Assembly: GCA_900468625.1 (NCBI GenBank)
Contig: UBUL01000018.1
Coordinates: forward strand, 248,001-312,000
DNA length: 64,000 nt
Direction: 5' to 3'
Source: Hyphomicrobiales bacterium
Lineage (GTDB): Bacteria; Pseudomonadota; Alphaproteobacteria; Rhizobiales; Rhizobiaceae
Part shown: positions 24,121 through 32,648 of the stretch, in pieces
Position numbering within the stretch: position 1 is the first letter of the stretch
How the letters are laid out: each line of letters begins with the position of its first letter
Notes under the pieces: model-generated
Told to the model about the DNA's origin: nothing
Database searches by the model: none
What the model saw: the letters and a program-made list of their open reading frames with translations, nothing else
Translations under genes and position numbers: made by a program

Positions 24121-25635
24121 ATGACGAAGAGCATAATGGCAAATTCGGTTCTGAATGCAGCGGCGGGATTGACCCTGCTTGCGACCGGCTTTGCGTGTTC
24201 GATCATCGCGGCGCGCCTGCTCGGCCCTGAGGCCAACGGCATCATCGCCTTCTCCCTGTGGCTGACGACGACCGGTGCGCTGATCGCCGAGCTCGGCGCC
24301 GGCGTGACCTTGCTGCGTATCCTGCCGCAGCTGAAGGGGAATGGCTATTCGGCGGAAGAGCGGCGCGGCTTTGCCGCCTATCTCCTGCAGCCGACGATTC
24401 TCGCAACCGTGATCCTGCTCGCCGGCTATGCCGCCTATTACTGGGATGCGGAGCGTTTGCATTGGGCGGGCGATGCGTCTGAAGTCGTTGTCATAACAGG
24501 CATATTCTTCGTTCTTCAGTCGCTCGGCGCTTATAGCAAGAACTATCTGATCGGCGAGCAGCAGGTCGGCGCATTCCTGCGCATCACGGTGACAAGTTCC
24601 GTGCTTCAGCTCGTTACGGTCCTCGCGGGCGCGATCTTCTTCGGCGTCGGCGGCGCGCTTGCCGGCTACGCCATCGGCCAGCTGCCGATGTTCATCGCAA
24701 CCCTCAGGATTGCGATCGCACGCAAGAACAGCTGCGGCGTCGGCCTTTCCGCCCTCATCGGCTCGTCGCTCATTCTCTCGATCGAACTCATCAACAGCTC
24801 GATCTTCCTCAATCGCATCGAGCTTTTGTTCCTGCAGCGCTATTGGGGGATCGAAGCCGTCGGCTTTTATGCCGTCGGCCTGTCGCTCGCCAATCTGGCG
24901 CTGCAGCTGCCGGTGCAATTGAGCGGCAGCCTTTTGCCCTATTATTCCGAGCAGATGCACGCGCGGGCATCGGACAAGCTGCCCGTCGACGTCTTTGCCG
25001 GCGTCGCGCGCAGCATAGCCTACATCACTTTGCCGATGAGCTTCGGCCTTGCGGCCATCTCGCCCGAGCTTGTCGTGACGATCTTCGGCCCCGCCTTCGC
25101 TCCGAGCGGCAGCATGGTGGCATTGCTCTCGCTGACTGCGGCACCTTACGTCTTCATGCAGATATGCACGCAATATCTCTATTCGCTCGACCGCGTGCGC
25201 GAACGCACCGTCATCGGCGTCATTGCCAGCTTTATCATGGTCATCGGCTGCGTGGCCGCCGTGCCCTTCTATGGAGGCGAAGGCGCGGCGTTGGTCCGCC
25301 TGCTGACCTTTACCGCCATGTGTCTGTTAATGGTGCGCCGCATGGAATTCGAGGGCTCGACGCGCGGCATGCTGATCAACCTTGCGAAAGTTACGGTTGC
25401 TGCCGTTCTATGCGCCGCTGCAGCCTATGGTTTCGTTCAGGCACTGACCGGCATCGCGGGTCTCGTGAGCGCCATCATTGCCGGCGCCTTGACCTATGGC
25501 GTCGCGCTCAGGCTGCTGAAAGCGGTCCCAACGGAGGATATAGAAGTCTTGCAAAAGATCGCGACACGACTGCCTGCCCGTATCAATCCGATTGCCGCTC
25601 AGGCTCTGGCCCTGCTGGCGCCGCGCCGAATGTGA
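24121..25635 (+). CDS. Wzx-like polysaccharide flippase (oligosaccharide transporter)
   Basis: 504-residue integral membrane protein with 12 to 14 predicted helices, of the MOP superfamily (Wzx/RfbX/O-antigen flippase type). The N-terminal helix pair GLTLLATGFACSIIAARLLGPEANGI matches the family, and VGFYAVGLSLANLALQLP and SPELVVTIFGPAFAPSG are typical later segments. It should flip undecaprenyl-linked repeat units across the inner membrane. Start at ATG 24121; ATG 24136 with a nearer GAAGAG is an alternative. The hydrolase gene follows after ten bases. Confidence 0.85.
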   Translation: MTKSIMANSVLNAAAGLTLLATGFACSIIAARLLGPEANGIIAFSLWLTTTGALIAELGAGVTLLRILPQLKGNGYSAEERRGFAAYLLQPTILATVILLAGYAAYYWDAERLHWAGDASEVVVITGIFFVLQSLGAYSKNYLIGEQQVGAFLRITVTSSVLQLVTVLAGAIFFGVGGALAGYAIGQLPMFIATLRIAIARKNSCGVGLSALIGSSLILSIELINSSIFLNRIELLFLQRYWGIEAVGFYAVGLSLANLALQLPVQLSGSLLPYYSEQMHARASDKLPVDVFAGVARSIAYITLPMSFGLAAISPELVVTIFGPAFAPSGSMVALLSLTAAPYVFMQICTQYLYSLDRVRERTVIGVIASFIMVIGCVAAVPFYGGEGAALVRLLTFTAMCLLMVRRMEFEGSTRGMLINLAKVTVAAVLCAAAAYGFVQALTGIAGLVSAIIAGALTYGVALRLLKAVPTEDIEVLQKIATRLPARINPIAAQALALLAPRRM

Positions 25636-25645
25636 GGAGACTATC

Positions 25646-27433
25646 ATGGCTGGTTGGGGAGCCGCCGAAGAACAGACAAAAAAGCAGACAAGATCGGCAG
25701 CGACACCGGTAACCTTCGCCGGCACAGTCGGCTTGTTTGCACCGGCCATTGCAGCGCCGCGCAGCACCGCCGTCCTGTTTCTGAGCCCCTGGGGCTTCGA
25801 GGAGATGTGCATCCGCAAATTCTGGCGGATCCTCGCGGAAGATCTCGCCGACCTCGGCATATCAAGCCTGCGTTTCGACTATGCCGGCACCGGCGATGCG
25901 CTTGATGCTACCGATGAAGGCGAAGGCCTGATGCTGTGGCAGGAAACCGCGCTGGCCGCCGCCGCAAAGCTGAAGGCGCTTTCCGGCTGCGAACGCCTTA
26001 TCCTCGTCAGCCAGGGTCTTGGCGGCACCATCGCCGCTGCGCTCGCCGAGCGCCTTCCCAGCGTCGGCGGCATCGCCTTTCTTGCCCCTGTCGTCTCCGG
26101 CCGGTCCTACCTGCGCGAACTGGCCGTCTGGTCCAAGATGATCGATGAAGGCATGGGGCTGCCCGAAGCGCAGCGCCAGACAGAGGGCGTCACCGTCGCC
26201 AGCCTGCGCATGCCCGACAGCGCCGCCGATGCGGTCAGGAAACTGAACCTGATGACGCTCGACCGGCTCGCCGTGCCGAACTGCCTTGTGCTGGCACGGC
26301 CCGGCCGGCCGGGAGATGCAGATTTCGCGCGCCATCTCGAGACGCTTGGCCTTAGTGTTGAGCAGTCTGCCTATGACGGCTATGACGATCTCGTCTCGAA
26401 CCCCACCATCGCCGTCATGCCCGCCGCAGCCGGCCGAAAAATCGTCGCCTGGGTGCAGTCGATCGCCACCCAGCCCGGCACGGCCACCTCGGCGGGGCTC
26501 GCCGTGCCCGTTGCGGAATCTCTCATCGGCGAAGGCTTTCATGAAACGCCGCTGCGTTTCGGCGCCGGAAACCGCTTGTTCGGCATACTCTGCGAACCCG
26601 AAGGTGCCCGCACGGGCGCAACCGCACTGCTCCTGACGACGGCCTATGACAGGCATGCCGGCTGGGGCCGGATGTCGGTCAGCATGGCGCGCGCGCTTGC
26701 CCGCGACGGCATTGCGTCGCTGCGTTTCGACACGGCCAATGTCGGCGACAGTCCGCCGCTTTCCGGCGCCCCGGAACAGGTACTCTATTCCCGCGAACAG
26801 CATCGCGATGTCGCGGAAGCGCTCGACCTTCTGGAAAGGCGCGATCTGCTGCCGGCCTACGTTGTGGGACGCTGCAGCGGCGGCTATCTCGCCTTCCAGG
26901 CCGCCATATGCGATGCACGCTGCGGCGGCCTCATCACCGTCAACCCCTACAGCTTCCATTGGGACGAGAACCGATCGGTCGATGATGCCCTGCGCTTCGC
27001 ACCCCGGTCTTTGGAAACCTACGGCCGGAAACTCGTGCAGATGGAGACATTGAGACGGCTCTTCGGCGGCCAGATCGATGCGAAAAGCGCCATATGCAAC
27101 ATGGCGACCGGACTCGGCCGCCGCGCGCTGCGGGCAAGCCGGCGGCTGCTTGGCGCATTTCCCATCTTTGCCGCCGCACAGGGACCTGTTCTCGGCGGCT
27201 TCCGCACCCTCGCCAGGCGCGGCGTCGACATGTCGCTGATCTACAGCGCCCATGACATCGGCCTCGATCACCTGCATGACCAGTTCGGCGAGAACGGCGC
27301 CGGCCTGAAGCACTTTCCGGACATACGCCTTACGATCATTCCCGAAGCCGACCACAACCTGACTCCGCCCTATGCGCGCAAGGTCTATCTGAGGGAGGTC
27401 AGGGAGATGGGCCTAAGGCTCGCCAACCGATGA
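25646..27433 (+). CDS. Fused tandem alpha/beta hydrolase, second domain with Cys nucleophile
   Basis: 595-residue protein made of two alpha/beta hydrolase domains in tandem. Domain 1 (about 25-280) has the elbow VSQGLGG with Ser122, but I do not see a clear catalytic His, so it may be degenerate. Domain 2 (about 295-595) has GRCSGG with Cys410 at the nucleophile site, Asp537 in SAHDIGLD and His570 in PEADHNL, a complete Cys-Asp-His triad. GAGGAGAC precedes the ATG, and the gene follows the flippase by ten bases as one operon. It resembles the hydrolases found with exosortase and polysaccharide loci. It might add or remove acyl groups on the polysaccharide or its lipid carrier; no signal peptide is seen. 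Confidence 0.78.
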   Translation: MAGWGAAEEQTKKQTRSAATPVTFAGTVGLFAPAIAAPRSTAVLFLSPWGFEEMCIRKFWRILAEDLADLGISSLRFDYAGTGDALDATDEGEGLMLWQETALAAAAKLKALSGCERLILVSQGLGGTIAAALAERLPSVGGIAFLAPVVSGRSYLRELAVWSKMIDEGMGLPEAQRQTEGVTVASLRMPDSAADAVRKLNLMTLDRLAVPNCLVLARPGRPGDADFARHLETLGLSVEQSAYDGYDDLVSNPTIAVMPAAAGRKIVAWVQSIATQPGTATSAGLAVPVAESLIGEGFHETPLRFGAGNRLFGILCEPEGARTGATALLLTTAYDRHAGWGRMSVSMARALARDGIASLRFDTANVGDSPPLSGAPEQVLYSREQHRDVAEALDLLERRDLLPAYVVGRCSGGYLAFQAAICDARCGGLITVNPYSFHWDENRSVDDALRFAPRSLETYGRKLVQMETLRRLFGGQIDAKSAICNMATGLGRRALRASRRLLGAFPIFAAAQGPVLGGFRTLARRGVDMSLIYSAHDIGLDHLHDQFGENGAGLKHFPDIRLTIIPEADHNLTPPYARKVYLREVREMGLRLANR

Positions 27434-27496
27434 CGCCCGGACTGGAAAACCGCCGGAAATGTTCGCCATATCCGATACTTGCTGTATAGTCGGTCC

Positions 27497-28165
27497 ATGA
27501 GGCTCCTGATCGTCGAAGACAACCGCGAACTGGCGTCCTGGCTCGGCAAGGCGCTGCGTCAGGCGCAATACGTCGTCGATATCGCGTATGACGGCGAAGA
27601 TGCCGAGCATATGCTGAAAGTCGCGGCCTACGCCGTCGTCATCCTCGATCTGTCGCTGCCGAAAATGGACGGACTGACGCTGCTGAAGCGGCTGCGCCAA
27701 AGCGGCAACAAGGTGCCGGTCATCATCCTGACGGCCAATGCCAGCCTCGACGGCCGTGTCGCCGGCCTCGACAGCGGCGCCGACGACTATCTAGCAAAAC
27801 CCTTCGAAATCGCCGAGCTCGAGGCCCGCATACGCGCGGCCGTCCGTCGCGGTCACGATCGTGCAGCCCCCGAGATCGCCGTCGGCGACCTGGTGTTCGA
27901 CGGCGGGACACGACAGTTCTTTCTCGCCGGCGAATCCCTGGCTTTGACGCCGCGCGAACATGCCGTGCTCGAACATCTGATCATGAAAGCGGGTACCACC
28001 GTCACCAAGGCGACGCTGTCGGAAAGCGTCTTCGGCTTCGACGATCTCGCCGACACCAGCGCCATAGAGATTTATGTGCATCGCGTGCGCAAGAAGCTCG
28101 AAGGCAGCACCGTGCAGATCGCGACGCTGCGCGGCCTGGGTTACCTGCTTCGCCATGCGCAATGA
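27497..28165 (+). CDS. OmpR-family response regulator (TctD-like)
   Basis: 222 residues: receiver domain starting MRLLIVEDN with phospho-Asp51 in ILDLSLPKMDG, Lys in LAKPFE, and a winged-helix output domain ending AIEIYVHRVRKKLEGS. It is of the TctD/QseB type. The partner kinase gene begins inside its last codons. No tricarboxylate transporter gene follows, so the regulated system is not evident from the window. Confidence 0.92.
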   Translation: MRLLIVEDNRELASWLGKALRQAQYVVDIAYDGEDAEHMLKVAAYAVVILDLSLPKMDGLTLLKRLRQSGNKVPVIILTANASLDGRVAGLDSGADDYLAKPFEIAELEARIRAAVRRGHDRAAPEIAVGDLVFDGGTRQFFLAGESLALTPREHAVLEHLIMKAGTTVTKATLSESVFGFDDLADTSAIEIYVHRVRKKLEGSTVQIATLRGLGYLLRHAQ

Positions 28166-29570
28166 CGAGACTTCGCCAGCTCAGGGGGGCATGAGCCGCG
28201 CCGCCGGCGCGGTGACGACGAGCCTTCGCGCGCAACTATTCGCCTGGGTCGTCCTGACCTTGATCGGAGCGATCTGCGTCAACCTCTATCTGAGCTTCCG
28301 TTCGGCGGACGCGACGGCCAATCTCGTCACCGACCGCACCTTGCTCGCTTCGGCACGCGTGATCGCGGAGGCCGTGCGAGCCGATGCCAGCGGCAGCGTA
28401 CAGATCGATATCCCGCCTGCCGCATTGGAAATGTTCGATACCGGCTATGGGGACCGCGTCTTCTACCAGATCGTGACCGCTTGGGGAAATCTCGTCGCCG
28501 GCTTCCCCGATCTGCCTCGGCCGAAGCGCGACATGATCGGCGAGGACAGGACGTTCCGGACCGACCGCGTCCGCGTGCTGATGCTCAGCCATCCGGTTGT
28601 CGGCCTCGATCAGGACGGCACGATTTCCGTCGTCGTTGCCGTCACCCACAATAGCCAATATGCAATGCGCCGCAGACTGTGGCTGTCGGACTTCACCAAG
28701 CAGCTCGCGCTTGTGCTGCTTGCCGGCCTGGTGACCATTTTCGGCCTGCAGCGCGGTCTTGCTCCCGTGCTGCGGCTGCGGGACGCGGTGCGCGAGCGCG
28801 GCCGCCAGCGCCTCGATCCTTTGGACCCCCACATGGTGCAGAACGAGCTTCGGCCGCTCGTCCATGCCCTCAACGACCATATGGAGCGCGTGCAGAACCA
28901 GATGGCGGCGCAACGCCGCTTTGTCTCCAACGCCGCCCATCAGCTGCGGACGCCGCTTGCGCTGATTTCCACGCAGGCAAGCGTCGCGGCTCGAGAAACG
29001 GACAATGGCCGTCGTGACGAGGCACTCACGGCATTGCGCTTCAGCACGCGGCAGGTGACGCGGCTTGCGAGCCAGCTCCTGACGCTTTCGCGCGCCGAAC
29101 CCGGCAGCCGCCGGCCGCGCAACGACACGATCGAGCTCGCGGAGACTGCCCGGCGGGTGCTGGAAACGCTCGCCGAAGAGGCCCTGCGCCGCAATATCGA
29201 TCTCGGACTGGAGGCCGGCGAGACGCCGGTGCATGTCGAGGGCGACGGCACGATGCTGCGCGAGATGCTGGTCAACCTCGTCGACAATGCACTCCGCTAT
29301 ACGCAGGCGGGCGGTCGCGTCACGGTCGGTATCGGCCGGGAAGGCGATACGGCTCTCCTATGGGTTGAAGACAACGGGCCGGGCATTCCCGAGGCGGAGC
29401 GTGCGCAGGTGTTCGAACGCTTCTATCGCATCATGGGCACGGAGCCGGAAGGCAGCGGCCTCGGCCTCGCCATCGTCCGCGAAGTGGTCGACGGCGCCGG
29501 CGGCTCGGTCACGCTTGGCGATGCGGCCGGCGGCGGGCTGCTGGTCCGCGTACGGCTGCCGGCCGCCTGA
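28155..29570 (+). CDS. Sensor histidine kinase (TctE-like)
   Basis: 471-residue membrane kinase. TM1 at about 32-50, a periplasmic 2CSK_N-type sensor region to about 175, TM2 near 183-200, then HisKA with the H-box SNAAHQLRTPLALIST, N-box NLVDNALRYT, G1 EDNGPGIP and G2 GSGLGLAIV. It overlaps the response regulator gene by 11 bases. A second ATG at 28191 has a strong AGGGGGG just before it and may be the real start. The signal is unknown. Confidence 0.9.
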   Translation: MRNDETSPAQGGMSRAAGAVTTSLRAQLFAWVVLTLIGAICVNLYLSFRSADATANLVTDRTLLASARVIAEAVRADASGSVQIDIPPAALEMFDTGYGDRVFYQIVTAWGNLVAGFPDLPRPKRDMIGEDRTFRTDRVRVLMLSHPVVGLDQDGTISVVVAVTHNSQYAMRRRLWLSDFTKQLALVLLAGLVTIFGLQRGLAPVLRLRDAVRERGRQRLDPLDPHMVQNELRPLVHALNDHMERVQNQMAAQRRFVSNAAHQLRTPLALISTQASVAARETDNGRRDEALTALRFSTRQVTRLASQLLTLSRAEPGSRRPRNDTIELAETARRVLETLAEEALRRNIDLGLEAGETPVHVEGDGTMLREMLVNLVDNALRYTQAGGRVTVGIGREGDTALLWVEDNGPGIPEAERAQVFERFYRIMGTEPEGSGLGLAIVREVVDGAGGSVTLGDAAGGGLLVRVRLPAA

Positions 29571-29650
29571 GAGCCGTTGTTCACCATCCGCCCTCGTGGT
29601 TCGAGGCTTCGGCCTTATGGCCCCTGCGCGCCTCACCATGGGCAATTTTC

Positions 29651-29713
29651 CGGCATTATGGAACAAGTGCCACAAAGCATCGACGTGTCCCTTGAAATTG
29701 TCACGGCGACAAC
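29651..29713 (+). repeat. Diverged intergenic repeat, copy 1 (before phzF-family gene)
   Basis: CGGCATTATGGAACAAGTGC begins a stretch of about 60 bases that is matched by the sequence from 30606, after the phzF-family gene: shared pieces are GGCATTATGGA-CAAGTGCC, AGCATC and CCTT-nnn-TTGT. The two copies are in the same orientation and about 955 bases apart. This copy has lost most of the hairpin. Confidence 0.6.
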
Positions 29714-29773
29714 AAGCGAATTGACTGCTTGGTTAATCAGCGGCTGTCTGGGAGCAAATGAACGGAGACCTTA

Positions 29774-30559
29774 ATGTTGGTACAGATTTTCCAGGTAGAC
29801 GCCTTCACGCGGCGGCGCTTTGGCGGCAATCCGGCTGCCGTGATGATTCTCGAAAGCTTCCTCGATGATGCGCGTCTGCAGGACATCGCCGCCGAGAATA
29901 ATCTCGCAGAGACCGCATTCCTGGTTCGTGACGGCGCCGACTATCGTTTGCGTTGGTTCACGCCGACCGTTGAGGTGCCTTTATGCGGCCATGCCACGCT
30001 CGCAAGCGCTGCCGTGGTTCTTGAGCGGCTTGAGCCGGGTCGGGAGGTCGTAACCTTCCATTCCGCAAGCGGCCCGCTCGTCGTTTCCCGTTCGGGGGAC
30101 AGCTACGTCATGGACTTTCCGGCTCGGCCCATGCTTGCCACTTCCACCCCCGAGGCGCTAATCGCCGCGATCGGGCAGAACCCGACCGAGACTTTGGTCG
30201 ATCAGCATAACTATCTCGCGGTCCTGGAAACTGCCGAACAGGTTCGGAAACTGGCCCCGGATCTCGGGGTAGTCACCCTACTTGACCGGGTTGGCGTGAT
30301 TGTCACCGCACCGGGCGACGATGGCTATGACTGCGTCAGCCGCTATTTCGCCCCCGCCAAAGGCATTCCTGAAGATCCGGTCACGGGCGGAGCGCATTGC
30401 GCGCTCACGCCCTATTGGGCGAGCCGGCTCGGCAAAACCAGCCTACGCGCATTCCAGGCCTCCGCGCGTGGTGGTGAGCTACGTTGCCGTACTTTCGGCG
30501 AGCGCGTCGAGCTTGAGGGTTCTTGCGTCTTCTACCTCGAAGGCCAGGCAGAAATCTGA
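29774..30559 (+). CDS. PhzF-family isomerase
   Basis: 261-residue PhzF-like protein, two similar diaminopimelate-epimerase-type halves. The catalytic Glu is in NNLAETAFL near residue 46, the first half has VPLCGHATLASA, and the second half ends with PEDPVTGGAHCAL. PhzF itself isomerises dihydro-3-hydroxyanthranilate in phenazine synthesis, but no other phenazine gene is present and most family members act elsewhere; the substrate is unknown. Cytoplasmic. GGAGACC precedes the ATG. The gene is flanked by two copies of a short intergenic repeat. Confidence 0.88.
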   Translation: MLVQIFQVDAFTRRRFGGNPAAVMILESFLDDARLQDIAAENNLAETAFLVRDGADYRLRWFTPTVEVPLCGHATLASAAVVLERLEPGREVVTFHSASGPLVVSRSGDSYVMDFPARPMLATSTPEALIAAIGQNPTETLVDQHNYLAVLETAEQVRKLAPDLGVVTLLDRVGVIVTAPGDDGYDCVSRYFAPAKGIPEDPVTGGAHCALTPYWASRLGKTSLRAFQASARGGELRCRTFGERVELEGSCVFYLEGQAEI

Positions 30560-30605
30560 TGCTGCCATCCGGACCGCTAGTATTTTCAGCAGCGCCGACA
30601 TAGTT

Positions 30606-30681
30606 GCGGCATTATGGAGCAAGTGCCCCGGTAGCATCAGCCCTTCGCTTGGATCTTGTGGCAACTGCTCCATAATATCGC
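30606..30681. repeat. Diverged intergenic repeat, copy 2, with long hairpin
   Basis: GCGGCATTATGGAGCAAGTG starts the left arm (30606-30627), which pairs with the right arm 30660-30681 (TGCTCCATAATATCGC) over 22 bases with about four mismatches and a 32-base loop. The left part repeats the sequence at 29651. There is no T run, so this is more likely a mobile palindromic repeat or a processed RNA hairpin than a terminator. Confidence 0.65.
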
Positions 30682-30774
30682 AATTTTCTGCGCAAGACCG
30701 CGCGCACTCCATCCTCACCCTGAGGCGGAAGCCTCTAAAGGCAAGGATGACTGCTGTCTTCTGACCCAATAAAA

Positions 30775-30795
30775 GGCCGGGCAAGATGCCCGGCC
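30775..30795 (-). terminator. Rho-independent terminator of the ABC transporter operon
   Basis: Perfect hairpin GGCCGGGC-AAGAT-GCCCGGCC. Read on the minus strand it is followed by TTTTATTGG, and it lies 32 bases after the stop of the permease gene, as expected for the end of that operon. Confidence 0.8.
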
Positions 30796-30826
30796 CTGGC
30801 CTTGGCAGGGACCAGAAAACCAACGC

Positions 30827-31708
30827 TTAATGCGTGTCGAGGCTCTGCTGCGGACGCCAGCGGGTGATGCGGTTTTCGATGAGCGTCATCACATATTCGG
30901 CGCCGAGCGTCACCACCATCACTAGGATGATCGCGGCATAGAGGCCGGCTGCATCATAGGTACCCTTGGCGATCGAGATGAGGTAGCCGATACCGGCAAG
31001 CGATCCGACGAATTCGCCGACGATGGCGCCGATGATGGCGAAGGAGAAGGAGATATGCAGGCTTGCAAAAATCCAGCTCATCGCCGATGGCAGAATGACG
31101 TTGCGCGTCACCTGCCAGTTGGAGGCGCCAAGGATGCGGGCATTGGCGATCATGTTGCGGTCGGCTTCGCGAACGCCCTGAAAGGCATTGGCGAATACGA
31201 CGAAGAACACCATGATGAAGGCGAGCGCCACCTTGGACGGCAGGCCAAGGCCCATGATCATCACGAAGATCGGCGCCAAAACGACGCGTGGGATCGAGTT
31301 GATCGCCTTGATGTAGATCGACAGGATATCGGAGGCGAGCTTGTTGCGGCCAAGGGCGACGCCGACGAGAACGCCGGTGACCGAGCCGATGACGAAACCG
31401 ATCAGCGCCTCTTCCATGGTGACGCCGAGATGATACCAGAGGGGGCCGCTCTCGGTGCCTTCGGTGATCCAATCCCAGAGTCGCAGCGCAATGCCGTAGG
31501 GGCTCGAATAGAAGAACGGATCGATCCAGTGCAGGTCGGAAGTAACCTGCCAGAGGCCGAGAATGGCGAGCAGAATGCCGATCTGCCAGCCCGTGACGAC
31601 ATACTTGCGACGAGCGAGCGCCTTCAGCGCTGCGGCTTCGATCTCCGCATCCGAGGTACCGGCGCGGAAGATCGGGGCATTGCCTGCTTCGAGAGCTGTG
31701 TTTGCCAT
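30827..31708 (-). CDS. ABC transporter permease (NitT/TauT family)
   Basis: 293-residue permease with about six to seven membrane helices and the BPD_transp_1 fold. The EAA loop reads ILGASNWQVTRNVILPSAMSWIF, the ATPase contact site. The family imports nitrate, sulfonates, taurine or thiamine precursors. The ATG at 31708 (MANTALEA) lies 14 bases after the ATPase gene stop. The last gene of a binding protein-ATPase-permease operon closed by a terminator. Confidence 0.92.
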   Translation of the reverse strand: MANTALEAGNAPIFRAGTSDAEIEAAALKALARRKYVVTGWQIGILLAILGLWQVTSDLHWIDPFFYSSPYGIALRLWDWITEGTESGPLWYHLGVTMEEALIGFVIGSVTGVLVGVALGRNKLASDILSIYIKAINSIPRVVLAPIFVMIMGLGLPSKVALAFIMVFFVVFANAFQGVREADRNMIANARILGASNWQVTRNVILPSAMSWIFASLHISFSFAIIGAIVGEFVGSLAGIGYLISIAKGTYDAAGLYAAIILVMVVTLGAEYVMTLIENRITRWRPQQSLDTH

Positions 31709-31721
31709 GATCAATCCTCCC

Positions 31722-32540
31722 TTATGCCGCTTCCGCGGCACGGCGATAGCTGGTTTCGACCTCTTCACGCAGGTCGTCCCAGATCGTCTTGCAATAATCG
31801 ATGAAGTTCTGCTCGTAGCGGATCTCCGAGACGACGCGCGGGCGCGGCAGGTCGATCGTGTAGACCGATTTGACCGTCGCCGGGCCGGCCGTCAGCACAT
31901 AGACCTTGTCGGCAAGCGCCACGGCTTCTTCGAGATCGTGCGTCACGAAGACCACCGAAGCCTGGCGTTCGGCCCAGAGCTTCAGCAGCTCCTCATGCAT
32001 GACCGTGCGGGTCTGCACGTCGAGCGCCGAGAAGGGCTCGTCCATCAGCAGGATTTCCGGCTCGTTGATGAAGGTCTGCGCCAGCGAAACGCGCTTGCGC
32101 ATGCCGCCCGACAGCTGGTGCGGATAGTGATGCAGGAACTTCGAAAGGCCGACGCGGGCGAGCCAGTCCTTGGCCATCTTCTCGGCCTCGGCCTTCGACT
32201 TGCCACGGAAAAGCGGGCCTGCCATGACGTTTTCGATGACGTTCTTCCAAGGGAAGAGTGCGTCCGTCTGGAAGGCGAAGCCGACGCGCGGGTCGATGCC
32301 ATTGACCGGGCCGCCCATCAGGCGGACTTCGCCGGCACTCGGCTTGGCAAGGCCGGTAACGAGATTGAGCGTCGTCGACTTGCCGCAGCCCGTCGGGCCG
32401 ACAACGGCGACGAATTCGCCACGCTCGACGGTCATGTTGAAATCGCGCAGCGCGGTCAGCGACTTGCCGGTCGGCGATACGAAACGGCGGCTGACATTGA
32501 TGAGCTCGATCGCCGGCATGCGGCGTTCATCCTGTTGCAT
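31722..32540 (-). CDS. ABC transporter ATP-binding protein (NitT/TauT family)
   Basis: 272-residue ATPase of the SsuB/TauB group. Walker A is GPTGCGKSTTLN, signature LSGGMRKRVSLAQ, Walker B ILLMDEPFSALD, and the switch His is in VVFVTHDLEEA. The ATG at 32540 has AGGA eight bases upstream; ATG 32519 is an alternative. Energises the permease encoded downstream. Confidence 0.93.
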   Translation of the reverse strand: MQQDERRMPAIELINVSRRFVSPTGKSLTALRDFNMTVERGEFVAVVGPTGCGKSTTLNLVTGLAKPSAGEVRLMGGPVNGIDPRVGFAFQTDALFPWKNVIENVMAGPLFRGKSKAEAEKMAKDWLARVGLSKFLHHYPHQLSGGMRKRVSLAQTFINEPEILLMDEPFSALDVQTRTVMHEELLKLWAERQASVVFVTHDLEEAVALADKVYVLTAGPATVKSVYTIDLPRPRVVSEIRYEQNFIDYCKTIWDDLREEVETSYRRAAEAA

Positions 32541-32648
32541 GGTGCTGATCCTGACGCGTGCCTTCGGGGCATGCACGCAAAGCCCGGTGAACTGCAAAGT
32601 CTCTTGAACTGCCGCTTCCGGCACTGGCCGGAAGCGGCACTAAGACTG

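Noticed and set aside
25862..27355. 497-codon minus-strand frame inside the tandem hydrolase gene
   Set aside because: Shadow frame; the plus-strand gene has clear motifs and a ribosome site.
29774..30559. Phenazine biosynthesis locus
   Set aside because: Only a PhzF-family gene is present; none of phzA-E or G is near.
30606..30681. Hairpin after the phzF-family gene as a terminator
   Set aside because: Loop of 32 bases, several mismatches and no T run; better read as a palindromic repeat.
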